Positions 52,036 through 60,878 of a DNA stretch of 64,000 nucleotides are shown here, piece by piece. A program made the translations under genes and the position numbers. The notes under the pieces are model-generated. The model searched no databases and was not told the DNA's origin. It worked only from the letters and a program-made list of their open reading frames with translations. The stretch is from NCBI RefSeq assembly GCF_048268305.1, contig NZ_JBLWVT010000004.1, forward strand, positions 389,610-453,609, given 5' to 3'. This stretch comes from Pseudodonghicola sp048268305 (GTDB taxonomy: Bacteria; Pseudomonadota; Alphaproteobacteria; Rhodobacterales; Rhodobacteraceae). Position 1 is the first letter of the stretch; each line of letters begins with the position of its first letter.

Positions 52036-54374
52036 CCCCGCACCCTCCGCACCGCCGCCCAGACCCGTTCGGGCGTCGCCGGCGCATCCATCGCCGGATA
52101 GGCGCCGCCGCAGGAGGCCACCGCATCGCTCAGCGCCAGAAAGGCGGAAATCCCCAGCATGAAGGGCGGCTCCCCCACTGCTTTCGAGCGATAGATCGTC
52201 TCCTCCCGGTTGCGCCCGTCCCAGAGCGCGACATTGAAGATGTCAGGCTGATCGGAAAACGCCGGGATCTTGTAGGTCGAGGGCGCATGGGTGCGCAAAC
52301 GCCCCCTGTCATCCCAGACCAGTTCCTCGGTCGTCAGCCAGCCCGCGCCCTGGACATAGCCGCCCTCGACCTGGCCCTTGTCCAGCGCCGGGTTCAGGCT
52401 GGTGCCGGCGTCATGCAGGATATCGGCGCGCAGGATGCGGTATTCGCCGGTGCGGGTATCCACCGCCACCTCGGTCACCGCCGCGCCATAGGCGAAGTAA
52501 TAGAACGGCCGCCCCTGTCCCTTGACCCTGTCCCAGGACACCTTGGGGGTCTTGTAGAAGCCGGTGGCCGAGAGGCCCACGCGCCCTTGGTAACAACGCT
52601 GGGCGGCCTCGGCGAAGCTCAGCACCGCACCGCCGATTCGCACCTCGCCGGCTTCGAACCGCACCTCTTCCGGCGCCGCCTGATGTTGTTCGGCGAGATA
52701 CTCCGCCATCCGCCCGCGCAGCTCGTCGCAGGCGAGCTTCACCGCCATCCCGTTCAGATCAGACCCCGACGACGCCGCCGTGGCCGAGGTATTGGGCACC
52801 TTGCCGGTATCCGTCGCGGTGATCTTCACCGCCTCCAGCCCGACGCCAAAGCGGCTCGCCGCCACCTGCGCCACCTTCTGGAACAGACCTTGCCCCATCT
52901 CGGTGCCGCCATGGTTCAGGTGGATCGAGCCGTCCTGATAGACATGCACCAATGCCCCCGCCTGATTGAGATGGGTGAGCGTGAAGGAAATCCCGAACTT
53001 CACCGGGGAAAAGGCGATCCCCTTGCGGATCGCGCCGCCCTGCGCGTTCCATTCCGCCACCGACGCCCGTCGCGCCGCGTAGTCGCAACTTTCCAGCAGC
53101 GCGGCGGTGATCCCGTGCAGTTCGAAATCCTCCACCTCCATCCCGTAAGGCGTGGTCTGGGGCAGGGCGCCGCGCCCCCCTTTTTCCTGGCTGGAAATAT
53201 CCCGGGGGGTGCGGGGGGCAGAGCCCCCCGGCGCTTCGGCGTAGTAATTCCGCCACCGCAACTCGACCGGCTCTAGCCCCAGTTGATGGGCTGCGTGATC
53301 CATCAGCCGTTCCATCCCCAGCATGCCCTGCGGCCCGCCAAAGCCGCGAAAGGCGGTGGCGCTTTGGGTATTGGTCTTCAGCCGGTGGCTTTCGATCCGG
53401 GCATGGGGCAGCAGATAGGCGCTGTCGGCATGCAACATGGCGCGGTCGGCGACCGGCAGCGACAGATCCATCGCCCAGCCGCAGCGGGCATATTGGATGA
53501 CCTCCACCCCCTCGATCCGGCCGTCCTCATCGAAACCGGCGCGATAGACGATCCGGAAATCGTGCCGCTTTCCGGTGATGATCATGTCGTCGTCGCGGTC
53601 ATAGCGCATCTTGCAGGGCCGCCCCGTCAGACGCGCCGCCACCGCGCAGGAGACCGCCAGCGCATTGCCCTGGCTTTCCTTGCCGCCGAAACCGCCGCCC
53701 ATCCGCCGCACCTCGACCCGGACGCCATGCATCGGCAGGCCGAGCGCCTCGGCCACCTTGTGCTGGATTTCCGTCGGATGCTGGGTGGAGGACTGGACCA
53801 CCATGTCGCCGCCTTCCTGCGGCAGGGCAAGCGCGGCCTGGCCTTCCAGATAGAAATGCTCCTGTCCGCCCATCTCGAAGCTGCCCTCGACGATATGCGC
53901 GGCCTTGGCGATGGCGGTGGCGGCATCGCCCTTCTGCCAGATCACCGGGCCGCCTTCGAACCGGCTGTTCGCGGCCAGCGCCTGGTCGATGGTCAGGATC
54001 GGCGTCTCCTCGGTGATCCGGATGTCGCCCAGCTTCGCCGCCTTGCGCGCCGCCATATGGGTTTCGGCCACCACCAGGAACAGCGGCTGGCCGAGGTAGT
54101 TGACCCGGTCGGTGGCCAGCAGCGGCTCGTCATGGACCGAGGGAGAGACATCGTTGGCAAAGGGCAGATCGGTGGCCGTCAGCACCGCGACGACGCCGGG
54201 GGCGGCGTGCACGGCGGTCAGATCCATCGCCTCAAGCGCGCCGCGGGCCACCGGGCTCAGGCCAAAGGCCAGATGCAGCGTGCCGCGCGGCGTCGGGATG
54301 TCGTCGATATAGCGCGCGGCGCCGGTCACATGCAGGCGGGCGGCATCATGGGGCAGGGGGCTGGTGACGCTCAT
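52032..54374 (-). CDS. xdhB: xanthine dehydrogenase, molybdopterin subunit
   Basis: The 780-residue large subunit oxidises hypoxanthine and xanthine at the molybdenum centre. Marks are the start ARYIDDIPTPRGTLHLAFG, GGGFGGKES and FRGFGGPQG (molybdopterin loops), SHRLKTNTQSATAFRGFGG with the substrate-orienting Arg, HLNHGGTEMGQGL and the active-site Glu in AVGEPPF near the end. It starts four bases inside the xdhA stop. Residues about 378-404 (GGSAPRTPRDISSQEK region) are encoded by a GC-rich palindromic repeat and look out of place in the protein. Confidence 0.93.
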   Translation of the reverse strand: MSVTSPLPHDAARLHVTGAARYIDDIPTPRGTLHLAFGLSPVARGALEAMDLTAVHAAPGVVAVLTATDLPFANDVSPSVHDEPLLATDRVNYLGQPLFLVVAETHMAARKAAKLGDIRITEETPILTIDQALAANSRFEGGPVIWQKGDAATAIAKAAHIVEGSFEMGGQEHFYLEGQAALALPQEGGDMVVQSSTQHPTEIQHKVAEALGLPMHGVRVEVRRMGGGFGGKESQGNALAVSCAVAARLTGRPCKMRYDRDDDMIITGKRHDFRIVYRAGFDEDGRIEGVEVIQYARCGWAMDLSLPVADRAMLHADSAYLLPHARIESHRLKTNTQSATAFRGFGGPQGMLGMERLMDHAAHQLGLEPVELRWRNYYAEAPGGSAPRTPRDISSQEKGGRGALPQTTPYGMEVEDFELHGITAALLESCDYAARRASVAEWNAQGGAIRKGIAFSPVKFGISFTLTHLNQAGALVHVYQDGSIHLNHGGTEMGQGLFQKVAQVAASRFGVGLEAVKITATDTGKVPNTSATAASSGSDLNGMAVKLACDELRGRMAEYLAEQHQAAPEEVRFEAGEVRIGGAVLSFAEAAQRCYQGRVGLSATGFYKTPKVSWDRVKGQGRPFYYFAYGAAVTEVAVDTRTGEYRILRADILHDAGTSLNPALDKGQVEGGYVQGAGWLTTEELVWDDRGRLRTHAPSTYKIPAFSDQPDIFNVALWDGRNREETIYRSKAVGEPPFMLGISAFLALSDAVASCGGAYPAMDAPATPERVWAAVRRVRG
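53168..53240. repeat. palindromic repeat inside the xdhB coding sequence
   Basis: Within xdhB lies a segment with TTTTTCCTGGCTGGAAATAT, a G-run and the near-perfect palindrome GGGGGGCAGAGCCCCCC. The 15-base core GGGGGCAGAGCCCCC recurs exactly in the yejB/yejE gap at 60775-60789. It is in frame with xdhB without stop codons and encodes a Gly/Pro/Arg/Ser-rich stretch ahead of QTTPYGM. Confidence 0.6.
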
Positions 54375-55729
54375 GCGCTCACCTCCAGCACGGTGCCGGT
54401 CTCGCCCTGATCCTCGGCGAAATAGCGCTCCAGCATCGCCCGCGCGGTCTCCAGCCGATAGGCGGCGCTGGCGCGCATGTCGGAAAGGGGGGCGAAATCG
54501 GCGTCGAAGCCGGTCTCGGCCAAGCGGATGGTGCCAGCCTCCCAGGGGTGCCCCACAAGCGCGCTTTCCACATGGCGGGCGCGTTTCGGGATGCCCGCCA
54601 TGCCGCCGAAGGCGATCCGCGCGGTGGTGACGACCCCGTCCTCGACGGTGATGTTGAAACAGCCGCAGACGGCCGAGATATCCTGATCGAAGCGTTTCGA
54701 CAGCTTGTAGCATTTCAGCCGGTCGGGCTGGCGCGGGATGCTGACGGCCTCGACGAATTCGCCGGCGGCGCGGTCCTGCTTGCCGTAGTCGACGAAGAAA
54801 TCCTCGATCGGCAGGCTGCGCCGCGCGTCGCCCTTTCTCAGATGCAATGTCGCTCCCAGCGCGATCAGCGCCGGCGGGTTGTCCCCGATGGGGGAACCAT
54901 TGGCGATATTGCCGCCGATCGTCGCCGCCGCCCGCACCTGGGCCGAGGCATAGCGGCGGATCATCTCGGCATAGGAGGCGAAATGCGGCGCGAGCGCCGC
55001 GCGCACCGCGTTCATGTCGGTCATCGCGCCAATCCGGATGTCGTCGGCGCCGACTTCAACCCGTTTCAGATCGTCGCAACCGGCCAGGAAGATCACCGGA
55101 TCAAGGTCGCGCAGGGCTTTCGTCACCCAGAGGCCCACATCGGTGGCGCCGGCCACCAGCGTGGCTTCGGGGTGGGCGGCATAGAGCTGCGCCAGCTCAT
55201 CGGCGCTGCCGGGGCGAAAGGCGTCGCCCGCGGGGGCGGGCGCGTCATCGTCGAGCCAGTCAGGTGCGGGCAGGCCCGCCGCCGCCTCGGCTGCGCGCAG
55301 GATCGGGGCGTAGCCGGTGCAGCGGCAGAGGTTGCCGGCGAGCGCCGTGGCATGGTCGCGCTCTCCGTTCAGATGCGCCACCGCCATCGACATCACGAAG
55401 CCGGGCGTGCAGAACCCGCATTGGCTGCCGTGGTGATCCACCATCGCCTGTTGCACCGGGTGCAACTGACCGTCGGGGCCGGCAAGCCCCTCGACCGTGC
55501 GCACCGCCTTGCCGTCGAGCTGCGGCAGGAACAGGATGCAGGCGTTCAGCGCCCTGGCACCATCGCCGTCGCGCACCATCACCGTGCAGGCGCCGCAATC
55601 GCCCTCGTTGCAGCCCTCCTTGGTGCCCGTCAGCCCGCGCGTCTCGCGCAGCCACTCCAGCAGAGTGAGCGTCGGTGCGACATCCGACAGCTCAACAGTC
55701 TCTCCGTTCAGAAGAAACCTGATCGTCAT
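54371..55729 (-). CDS. xdhA: xanthine dehydrogenase, Fe-S/FAD subunit
   Basis: The 452-residue small subunit has a plant-type 2Fe-2S domain with Cys40, Cys45 and Cys48 in KEGCNEGDCGACTV and a further Cys near residue 70. The second 2Fe-2S domain has CGFCTPGFVMSM and GNLCRCTGY, and the FAD domain (from about 175) has ATLVAGATDVGLWVTK and ATIGGNIANGSPIGD. Electrons pass from molybdenum through the clusters to FAD and NAD. It is the first gene of a seven-gene series ending with the BMP binding protein. Confidence 0.93.
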   Translation of the reverse strand: MTIRFLLNGETVELSDVAPTLTLLEWLRETRGLTGTKEGCNEGDCGACTVMVRDGDGARALNACILFLPQLDGKAVRTVEGLAGPDGQLHPVQQAMVDHHGSQCGFCTPGFVMSMAVAHLNGERDHATALAGNLCRCTGYAPILRAAEAAAGLPAPDWLDDDAPAPAGDAFRPGSADELAQLYAAHPEATLVAGATDVGLWVTKALRDLDPVIFLAGCDDLKRVEVGADDIRIGAMTDMNAVRAALAPHFASYAEMIRRYASAQVRAAATIGGNIANGSPIGDNPPALIALGATLHLRKGDARRSLPIEDFFVDYGKQDRAAGEFVEAVSIPRQPDRLKCYKLSKRFDQDISAVCGCFNITVEDGVVTTARIAFGGMAGIPKRARHVESALVGHPWEAGTIRLAETGFDADFAPLSDMRASAAYRLETARAMLERYFAEDQGETGTVLEVSA

Positions 55730-55925
55730 ACATGAAACCGGTCGCCTTACCCCGTTGCGCCCTGAAATGCCCCCTTCGATGCGACGTAGAAGGACAGGCG
55801 GGCCTTGTTTTCCCTGGCCTTCAGGTTACGGACAGCCCGGTTCATTAGGCAAGGAAAACTGCGGCCTGCCGTCGCAGCACCGTATCGTGCGAAACCGGTG
55901 CGGTGGGGGCGGGAGTGTGAAAATT

Positions 55926-55983
55926 CAAAGCCTTTGGCCGCCGGGACCGGTGACGGGCCTGCCGGCGGCTTTGAAAGTCCTTC
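55926..55983 (-). terminator. terminator of pheA in the xdhA/pheA gap
   Basis: A long stem (CAAAGCC plus GCCGCCGG on one side with a four-base bulge, CCGGCGGCTTTG on the other) closes a G/C-rich loop. Read on the minus strand it is followed by AATTTT, so it would end pheA transcription. The 310-base gap shows no gene; the xdhA promoter must lie between the hairpin and 55730, but I could not pick a convincing one. Confidence 0.6.
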
Positions 55984-56039
55984 AGGAAAAACGATAAAAT
56001 CGTGCCGGATTTTTCAGCTTTTCCTGTCTTGCGACCGGT

Positions 56040-56873
56040 TCAGGCGCGCTCGGCCGCCGCGGGGTAGACGCCCAGGATGGTCACGTTGTTGGTGAAATAG
56101 GCCAGTTCGTCCAGCGCCAGCTTGACCATCGGATCCTCCGGGTGGCCCTCGATGTCGGCATAGAACTGCGTCGCGGTGAAGGAGCCGGCGACCATATAGC
56201 TTTCCAGCTTGGTCATGTTGATCCCGTTGGTGGCGAAGCCTCCGAGCGCCTTGTAGAGCGCGGCGGGGATGTTGCGCACCTGGAACACGAAGCTGGTGAT
56301 CATCCCGTGCTTGCCACGCCGCGAGAAATCGGCCTCGGGCGACATCAGCAGGAAGCGGGTGGTGTTGTTCGACTGATCCTCGATATGGCGCGCCAGCACG
56401 TCGAGCCCGTAGATCTCACCCGCCAGTTCGCTGGCCAGCGCCGCGGTGGTGCGCTTGCCGTCCTCGGACACCTGCCGGGCCGACCCGGCGGTATCGGCGC
56501 CGGTGATGCGGCGGATGTTATGGGCGTGCAGGAATTCCTTGCACTGGCCCAGCAGCACCGTGTGGCTCATCGCATGGGTGATGTCCGCGAGCTGCGTGCC
56601 CGGCAGGCCCAGCAGGTTGATATGCACCCGCACAAAGGCCTCTTCGATGATCTTCAGCCCCGATTGCGGCAGCAGCGTGTGGATATCCGCCACCCGGCCA
56701 TAGGTGGAGTTCTCGACCGGCAGCATCGCCAGATCTGCCTGGCCCGACTTCACCGCCTCGATCGCGTCTTCGAAGGTGCGGCAGGGCAGGGCCTCCATGT
56801 CGGGCCGGGCCTTTCGGCAGGCTTCGTGGCTATAGGCGCCGGGCTCCCCCTGGAAGGCGATGCGGTTTGTCAT
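56040..56873 (-). CDS. pheA: prephenate dehydratase
   Basis: The 277-residue enzyme makes phenylpyruvate for phenylalanine synthesis. The catalytic part starts RIAFQGEPGAYSHEAC and includes LPVENSTYGRV and the Thr-Arg-Phe motif in NNTTRFLLMS. The regulatory ACT domain has NIPAALYKALGGFATNGINMTKLESYM, the phenylalanine-sensing region. There is no chorismate mutase domain. The ATG after AGGGA is chosen; an ATG 21 bases upstream is possible. It diverges from the cytochrome gene with 128 bases between starts. Confidence 0.93.
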   Translation of the reverse strand: MTNRIAFQGEPGAYSHEACRKARPDMEALPCRTFEDAIEAVKSGQADLAMLPVENSTYGRVADIHTLLPQSGLKIIEEAFVRVHINLLGLPGTQLADITHAMSHTVLLGQCKEFLHAHNIRRITGADTAGSARQVSEDGKRTTAALASELAGEIYGLDVLARHIEDQSNNTTRFLLMSPEADFSRRGKHGMITSFVFQVRNIPAALYKALGGFATNGINMTKLESYMVAGSFTATQFYADIEGHPEDPMVKLALDELAYFTNNVTILGVYPAAAERA

Positions 56874-56967
56874 GGCTTGGTTTCCCTGCAACATCGAATA
56901 ATTTGGGTCTTTGGAGGCGTGTCCTATACCTTGCCAGAGGGCAGGGGAAGCCTTAGACAAATCGGTG

Positions 56968-56987
56968 CAGCTAGAACAACAGCTAGA
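56968..56987 (+). repeat. 8-bp direct repeat just before the cytochrome c gene
   Basis: CAGCTAGA occurs at 56968 and again at 56980, 12 bases apart, ending 14 bases before the ATG. It could be a regulator site or overlap the early transcript; nothing more can be read from it. Confidence 0.35.
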
Positions 56988-57001
56988 TTGGACAAGAGAA
57001 C

Positions 57002-57505
57002 ATGTTTGACACAATGACAGTGACCAAAGCCGCTGCCGGTGTTCTCGGGGCCTTTCTGGTGCTTCTGCTGGCGAAATGGGGGGCCGAGGGGATCTATCAC
57101 ACGGAAGCGCATGGTGCTGCCTCCTATGTGATCGAAACGGCGTCCAACGAGCCCGCCGAAGCCGCCCCGGAAATGAGCTTCGAGGAGATGCTGGCTTCGG
57201 CCGATGTCGGCAAGGGCGCCAAGATCTTCAAGAAATGCCAAGCCTGCCACAAGATCGAACCGGGCGCGAATGCCACCGGTCCGTCGCTTTACGGCGTGGT
57301 GGGCCGTCAGGTCGCCTCGATCGGCGATTTCGGCTATTCGGCGCCGATGGCCGGCCATGGCGGCACCTGGACGCCGGAGGAACTCGATCACTTCCTGACC
57401 AAGCCGAGCGCGGCGGTGCCGGGCACGGCGATGAGCTTCGCTGGCCTCAGCAAGGCGACCGATCGGGCGGACGTGATCGCCTATCTGCAAAGCGTGGTGC
57501 AGTGA
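57002..57505 (+). CDS. cycM: membrane-anchored cytochrome c (CycM-like)
   Basis: The 167-residue protein has an uncleaved N-terminal anchor (AAAGVLGAFLVLLLAKWG, about residues 10-27), an acidic Ala-rich linker to about 60, and a class I cytochrome c domain. Haem binds at CQACH (Cys79, Cys82, His83) and the distal Met is in PGTAMSF. Such proteins carry electrons from the bc1 complex to cytochrome oxidase. It is a single-gene unit followed by a strong hairpin. Confidence 0.9.
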   Translation: MFDTMTVTKAAAGVLGAFLVLLLAKWGAEGIYHTEAHGAASYVIETASNEPAEAAPEMSFEEMLASADVGKGAKIFKKCQACHKIEPGANATGPSLYGVVGRQVASIGDFGYSAPMAGHGGTWTPEELDHFLTKPSAAVPGTAMSFAGLSKATDRADVIAYLQSVVQ

Positions 57506-57540
57506 TCCGCCGCATCCGCTGGTTTGGATGACAGGGACAA

Positions 57541-57577
57541 AAGGCCGCGGCCCGGGGAGACCCGGGGCCGCGGCCTT
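57541..57577 (+). terminator. terminator after the cytochrome c gene
   Basis: AAGGCCGCGGCCCGGG and CCCGGGGCCGCGGCCTT pair around a GAGA loop, preceded by AAAA and followed by a T-poor stretch. It is 36 bases after the stop and is very stable. Confidence 0.8.
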
Positions 57578-57679
57578 CACGTTTCCGGGGATTGGCGTTC
57601 ACGGAAACTCAACTTGAACATTGCCGCGGCAGACCATTAGCTTATGGCCGAAGATCTGCCCCAACGGAGGAAGCGCCAG

Positions 57680-59605
57680 ATGATCCCACCCCGTGCCGCC
57701 GCGCGCGCGTCGTCGCCCGCAAGGGCCGTTGTGAGCAGCGTGGAGGGGCGGCTTCTGCCGGTTCTGGCGTTGTCCCTTCTGATGCTGCTGGCCTGGACCG
57801 GGCTTTTGGCGGCCGAGGAAGAGAAGATCATCAAGAGCTATGGCTTCTCGGAATTCGGCGATCTCAAATACCCTGAAGGCTTTGCGCATTTCGACTATGT
57901 GAACCCGGATGCGCCGAAGGGCGGTGAATTGTCCTATGCCGCGCAGGGCGCTTTCGACAGCCTCAATCCTTTCAGCCGGCAGGGGCGGGCGGCGGCGCGG
58001 TCGGGCGATCAGTATGAAACGCTGCTGACCCCGTCCTATGACGAACCGGGAACCTATTACGGCCTGCTGGCCGAGAGCCTCGAATACCCCGAAAGCCAGG
58101 ATTGGGTGATCTTCAACCTGCGGCCCGAGGCGAGGTTCTCCGATGGCACCCCGGTGACGGCGGAAGATGTGGTCTTTTCGCATGAACTCCTTCTGGATCA
58201 GGGGTTGAAGTCCTATGCCGAGGCGGTGCGCAAGCGCATCCCCAAGGCCGAGGCGCTGGGGCCGCATCGGGTGAAGTTCTATTTCAGCCCGGACTTTCCG
58301 CGCCGGGCGATGATCAGTCAGGTCGGCGGCACGCCGGTGTTTTCCAAGAAGTGGTTCATGGCCGATCCCGAACATCGCCGGCTCGACAAGCCACGGATGG
58401 AAGCGGGTATCGGCTCCGGCCCCTATGTGCTGGAAAGCTATGATATAAACCGGCGCGTGGTCTATCGTCGCAACCCCGACTATTGGGGTGACCACTTGAA
58501 CGTGAACGTCGGCCGAAACAACTTCGACACCATCCGGATCGAATATTTCTCGGATTCCATCGCGGCGCTGGAGGCCTTCAAGGGCGGCGAGATCACCTTC
58601 CGGCAGGAGAACAACTCGAAAAGCTGGGCCTCGGCCTATGATTTCCCGGCGATCTCGAAGGGCTGGATCGTGCGGCACGAGCTGGAGGACGGCAACGTCC
58701 CCGACAACGCCGGCTTCGTGATGAACATGGACCGGCCGCAGTTCCAGGACGTCCGCGTGCGCGAGGCAGTGCAGCTGGCCTATAACTTCGAATGGACCAA
58801 CGAGAGCCTGCAATACGGCCTGTTCCGGCACCGCTCCTCCTTCTGGCAGAACAGCCCGCTCGAGGCCAAGGGCCTGCCCGAGGGGCGCGAACGCGAGGTG
58901 CTCGAGGCGCTGGGTGACAAGCTCGATCCGGCGATCCTGACCTCGGAGCCGGTGATGGCGCATGAAAGCCGGGCCGATCGGCCCAACGACCGCAAGAACC
59001 TGCGCGCGGCGATGGCGCTGCTGGACGAGGCCGGCTGGAGCGTGGGGCAGGATGGCCTGCGCCGCAATGCCAAGGGTGAGACGCTGAAGATCGAATTCCT
59101 GTCCGACGACCCGGTGATGGACCGTCTGGTGATGCCCTTCATCGAAAACCTGCGCACCATGGGGATCGATGCCAGCTACAACCGCATCGACGACGCACAA
59201 TTCACCCTGCGCCGGCGCGAGCGGGACTTCGACATGATGATGGGCGTCTACCGCGCCTCGCTGGAGCCGTCGACGGGGCTTTATCAGCAATATGGCGAAG
59301 AGGCCGCGGCCTACAGCGTGTTCAACCCCTCGGGCATCCACGGGCCGGATATCGAGGCGCTGATCAACAATATCGTCGAGGCCAAGACGCGCGACGAGCT
59401 GGACGTGAATGCCCGCGCGCTCGACCGGGTGCTGCGGTCGAAACGCTTCATGGTGCCGACCTGGTATCTGGGCAAATATTGGGTGGCCTTCTGGGACATG
59501 TACGAATATCCCGATCTGCCACCCTATGCGCTGGGGCTCGAGGATCTGTGGTGGATCAACGCCGACAAGGCCGCCAAGCTGAAATCCTCAGGCGCGCTGC
59601 GCTGA
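57680..59605 (+). CDS. yejA: YejA-like ABC solute-binding protein
   Basis: The 641-residue family-5 binding protein has an N-terminal signal region (LLPVLALSLLMLLAWTGLLAAEEE). The mature sequence begins SYGFSEFGDLKYPEGFAHFDYVNPDAPKGGEL, the YejA hallmark, and has LRPEARFSDGTPVTAEDVVFSHELL. Yej systems import peptides such as microcin C-type compounds or muropeptide-related molecules. The ATG eight bases after GGAGGAAG is preferred to one 36 bases upstream. It is the first gene of the yej operon. Confidence 0.9.
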   Translation: MIPPRAAARASSPARAVVSSVEGRLLPVLALSLLMLLAWTGLLAAEEEKIIKSYGFSEFGDLKYPEGFAHFDYVNPDAPKGGELSYAAQGAFDSLNPFSRQGRAAARSGDQYETLLTPSYDEPGTYYGLLAESLEYPESQDWVIFNLRPEARFSDGTPVTAEDVVFSHELLLDQGLKSYAEAVRKRIPKAEALGPHRVKFYFSPDFPRRAMISQVGGTPVFSKKWFMADPEHRRLDKPRMEAGIGSGPYVLESYDINRRVVYRRNPDYWGDHLNVNVGRNNFDTIRIEYFSDSIAALEAFKGGEITFRQENNSKSWASAYDFPAISKGWIVRHELEDGNVPDNAGFVMNMDRPQFQDVRVREAVQLAYNFEWTNESLQYGLFRHRSSFWQNSPLEAKGLPEGREREVLEALGDKLDPAILTSEPVMAHESRADRPNDRKNLRAAMALLDEAGWSVGQDGLRRNAKGETLKIEFLSDDPVMDRLVMPFIENLRTMGIDASYNRIDDAQFTLRRRERDFDMMMGVYRASLEPSTGLYQQYGEEAAAYSVFNPSGIHGPDIEALINNIVEAKTRDELDVNARALDRVLRSKRFMVPTWYLGKYWVAFWDMYEYPDLPPYALGLEDLWWINADKAAKLKSSGALR

Positions 59606-59628
59606 GCTAGAGAAGGTCCGCCGCCCCG

Positions 59629-60711
59629 ATGGGAGCCTATATCCTCCGCCGCCTGCTGTTGGTGATTCCGACATTGCTGGGCATCATGGTGATCAACTTC
59701 GTGCTGGTGCAATTCGTTCCCGGCGGGCCGGTGGAACAGATCATCGCCCAGATGGAAGGCGGCGGTGATGTGTTCCAGGGCTTTGCCGGCGGCGGTGCCG
59801 ATGTAAAGACGCAAGGCTCTGCCAACGAACGCTATGTTGGCGCCCGCGGTCTGCCGCCCGAGTTCATCGCCGAGCTCGAGAAGGAGTTCGGCTTTGACAA
59901 GCCGCCGCTGGAACGCTTTCTCAACATGATGTGGAACTACATGCGGCTCGATTTCGGGCAGAGCTATTTCCGCTCGATCAGCGTGACCGATCTGGTGCTG
60001 GAAAAGATGCCGGTGTCGATCAGCCTGGGGCTCTGGTCCACCATCATCGCCTATCTGGTGTCGATCCCGCTTGGCATCCGCAAGGCGGTGAAGGACGGCA
60101 GCAGCTTCGATACCTGGACCAGCGCGTTGATCATCGTGGCCTATGCGATCCCCGGGTTCCTCTTCGCCATTCTGCTGCTGGTGCTCTTCGCCGGCGGATC
60201 CTATTGGCAGATCTTCCCGCTCAGGGGGCTGACCTCGGACAATTGGCATGACCTCAGTCTGGTGGGAAAGATTGTTGATTACTTCTGGCATATCGCGCTG
60301 CCGGTCATCGCCTCGACCATCGCGGCCTTCGCGACGCTGACGCTGCTGACCAAGAACAGCTTTCTGGACGAGATCAAGAAACACTATGTCATGACCGCCC
60401 GCGCCAAGGGGCTGTCGGAACGCAAGGTGCTCTACGGCCATGTCTTTCGCAACGCGATGCTGATCGTGATCGCGGGCTTCCCCTCGGTCTTCATCAGCAT
60501 CTTCTTTTCGGGTTCGCTCATCATCGAAACCATCTTCTCGCTCGACGGGCTGGGCCGGCTCGGGTTCGAGGCGGCGGTGGCGCGGGATTACCCGGTGATC
60601 TTCGGCACGCTCTTCATCTTCGGGCTGCTCAGCCTGGTGGTGGGGATCCTGAGTGACCTGATGTATGTGCTGGTCGATCCGCGCATCGACTTCGAAAAAC
60701 GGGAGGGATGA
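59629..60711 (+). CDS. yejB: YejB-like ABC permease
   Basis: The 360-residue permease starts MGAYILRRLLLVIPTLLGIMVINFVLVQFVPGGPVEQ, the YejB signature. It has an extended periplasmic stretch (QMEGGGDVFQGFAGGGADVKTQG) before the transport domain. Its EAA loop is YVMTARAKGLSERKVLYGHVFRNAM. It lies 23 bases after yejA. Confidence 0.92.
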   Translation: MGAYILRRLLLVIPTLLGIMVINFVLVQFVPGGPVEQIIAQMEGGGDVFQGFAGGGADVKTQGSANERYVGARGLPPEFIAELEKEFGFDKPPLERFLNMMWNYMRLDFGQSYFRSISVTDLVLEKMPVSISLGLWSTIIAYLVSIPLGIRKAVKDGSSFDTWTSALIIVAYAIPGFLFAILLLVLFAGGSYWQIFPLRGLTSDNWHDLSLVGKIVDYFWHIALPVIASTIAAFATLTLLTKNSFLDEIKKHYVMTARAKGLSERKVLYGHVFRNAMLIVIAGFPSVFISIFFSGSLIIETIFSLDGLGRLGFEAAVARDYPVIFGTLFIFGLLSLVVGILSDLMYVLVDPRIDFEKREG

Positions 60712-60713
60712 GC

Positions 60714-60878
60714 ATGCCGTTTCCCGTCGTGACCGTTTGTCTCAAGCGCAAAGGGCTGGCCCCGGCCGCGGGTGGGGGCAGAGCCCCCGCCCAGGGGGGC
60801 GGTCGGGGGCTGCCCGGCGTGGACGCCGGGCGGAGCAGTTTGAATGGAGTCTCTTCTTCCTGCTTGGGGGGGCTCTGA
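60714..60878 (+). CDS. repeat-derived 54-codon micro-ORF between yejB and yejE
   Basis: An ATG 2 bases after the yejB stop has GGGAGG 7 bases before it, a better ribosome site than that of yejE. It opens a frame of 54 codons whose TGA stop directly abuts the yejE ATG. The product is Gly/Pro/Ala/Arg-rich and largely encoded by a GC-rich repeat containing GGGGGCAGAGCCCCC (60775-60789) and further palindromes, so it need not be a functional protein. Its likely effect is to keep ribosomes coupled from yejB to yejE across the inserted repeat. Confidence 0.4.
   Translation: MPFPVVTVCLKRKGLAPAAGGGRAPAQGGGRGLPGVDAGRSSLNGVSSSCLGGL
60765..60860. repeat. GC-rich palindromic repeat in the yejB/yejE gap
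   Basis: The segment holds GGGGGCAGAGCCCCC, a G-run and CCCGGCG/CGCCGGG arms. Its 15-base palindromic core is identical to one inside xdhB. In related operons yejB and yejE normally lie close together, so this 167-base gap looks like an insertion. Confidence 0.55.

Noticed and set aside
55730..56039. Small plus-strand frame (about 95 codons) spanning the xdhA/pheA gap
   Set aside because: No ribosome site, Arg/Pro-rich product, and it runs antisense into pheA; the gap is better explained by the pheA terminator and the xdhA control region.
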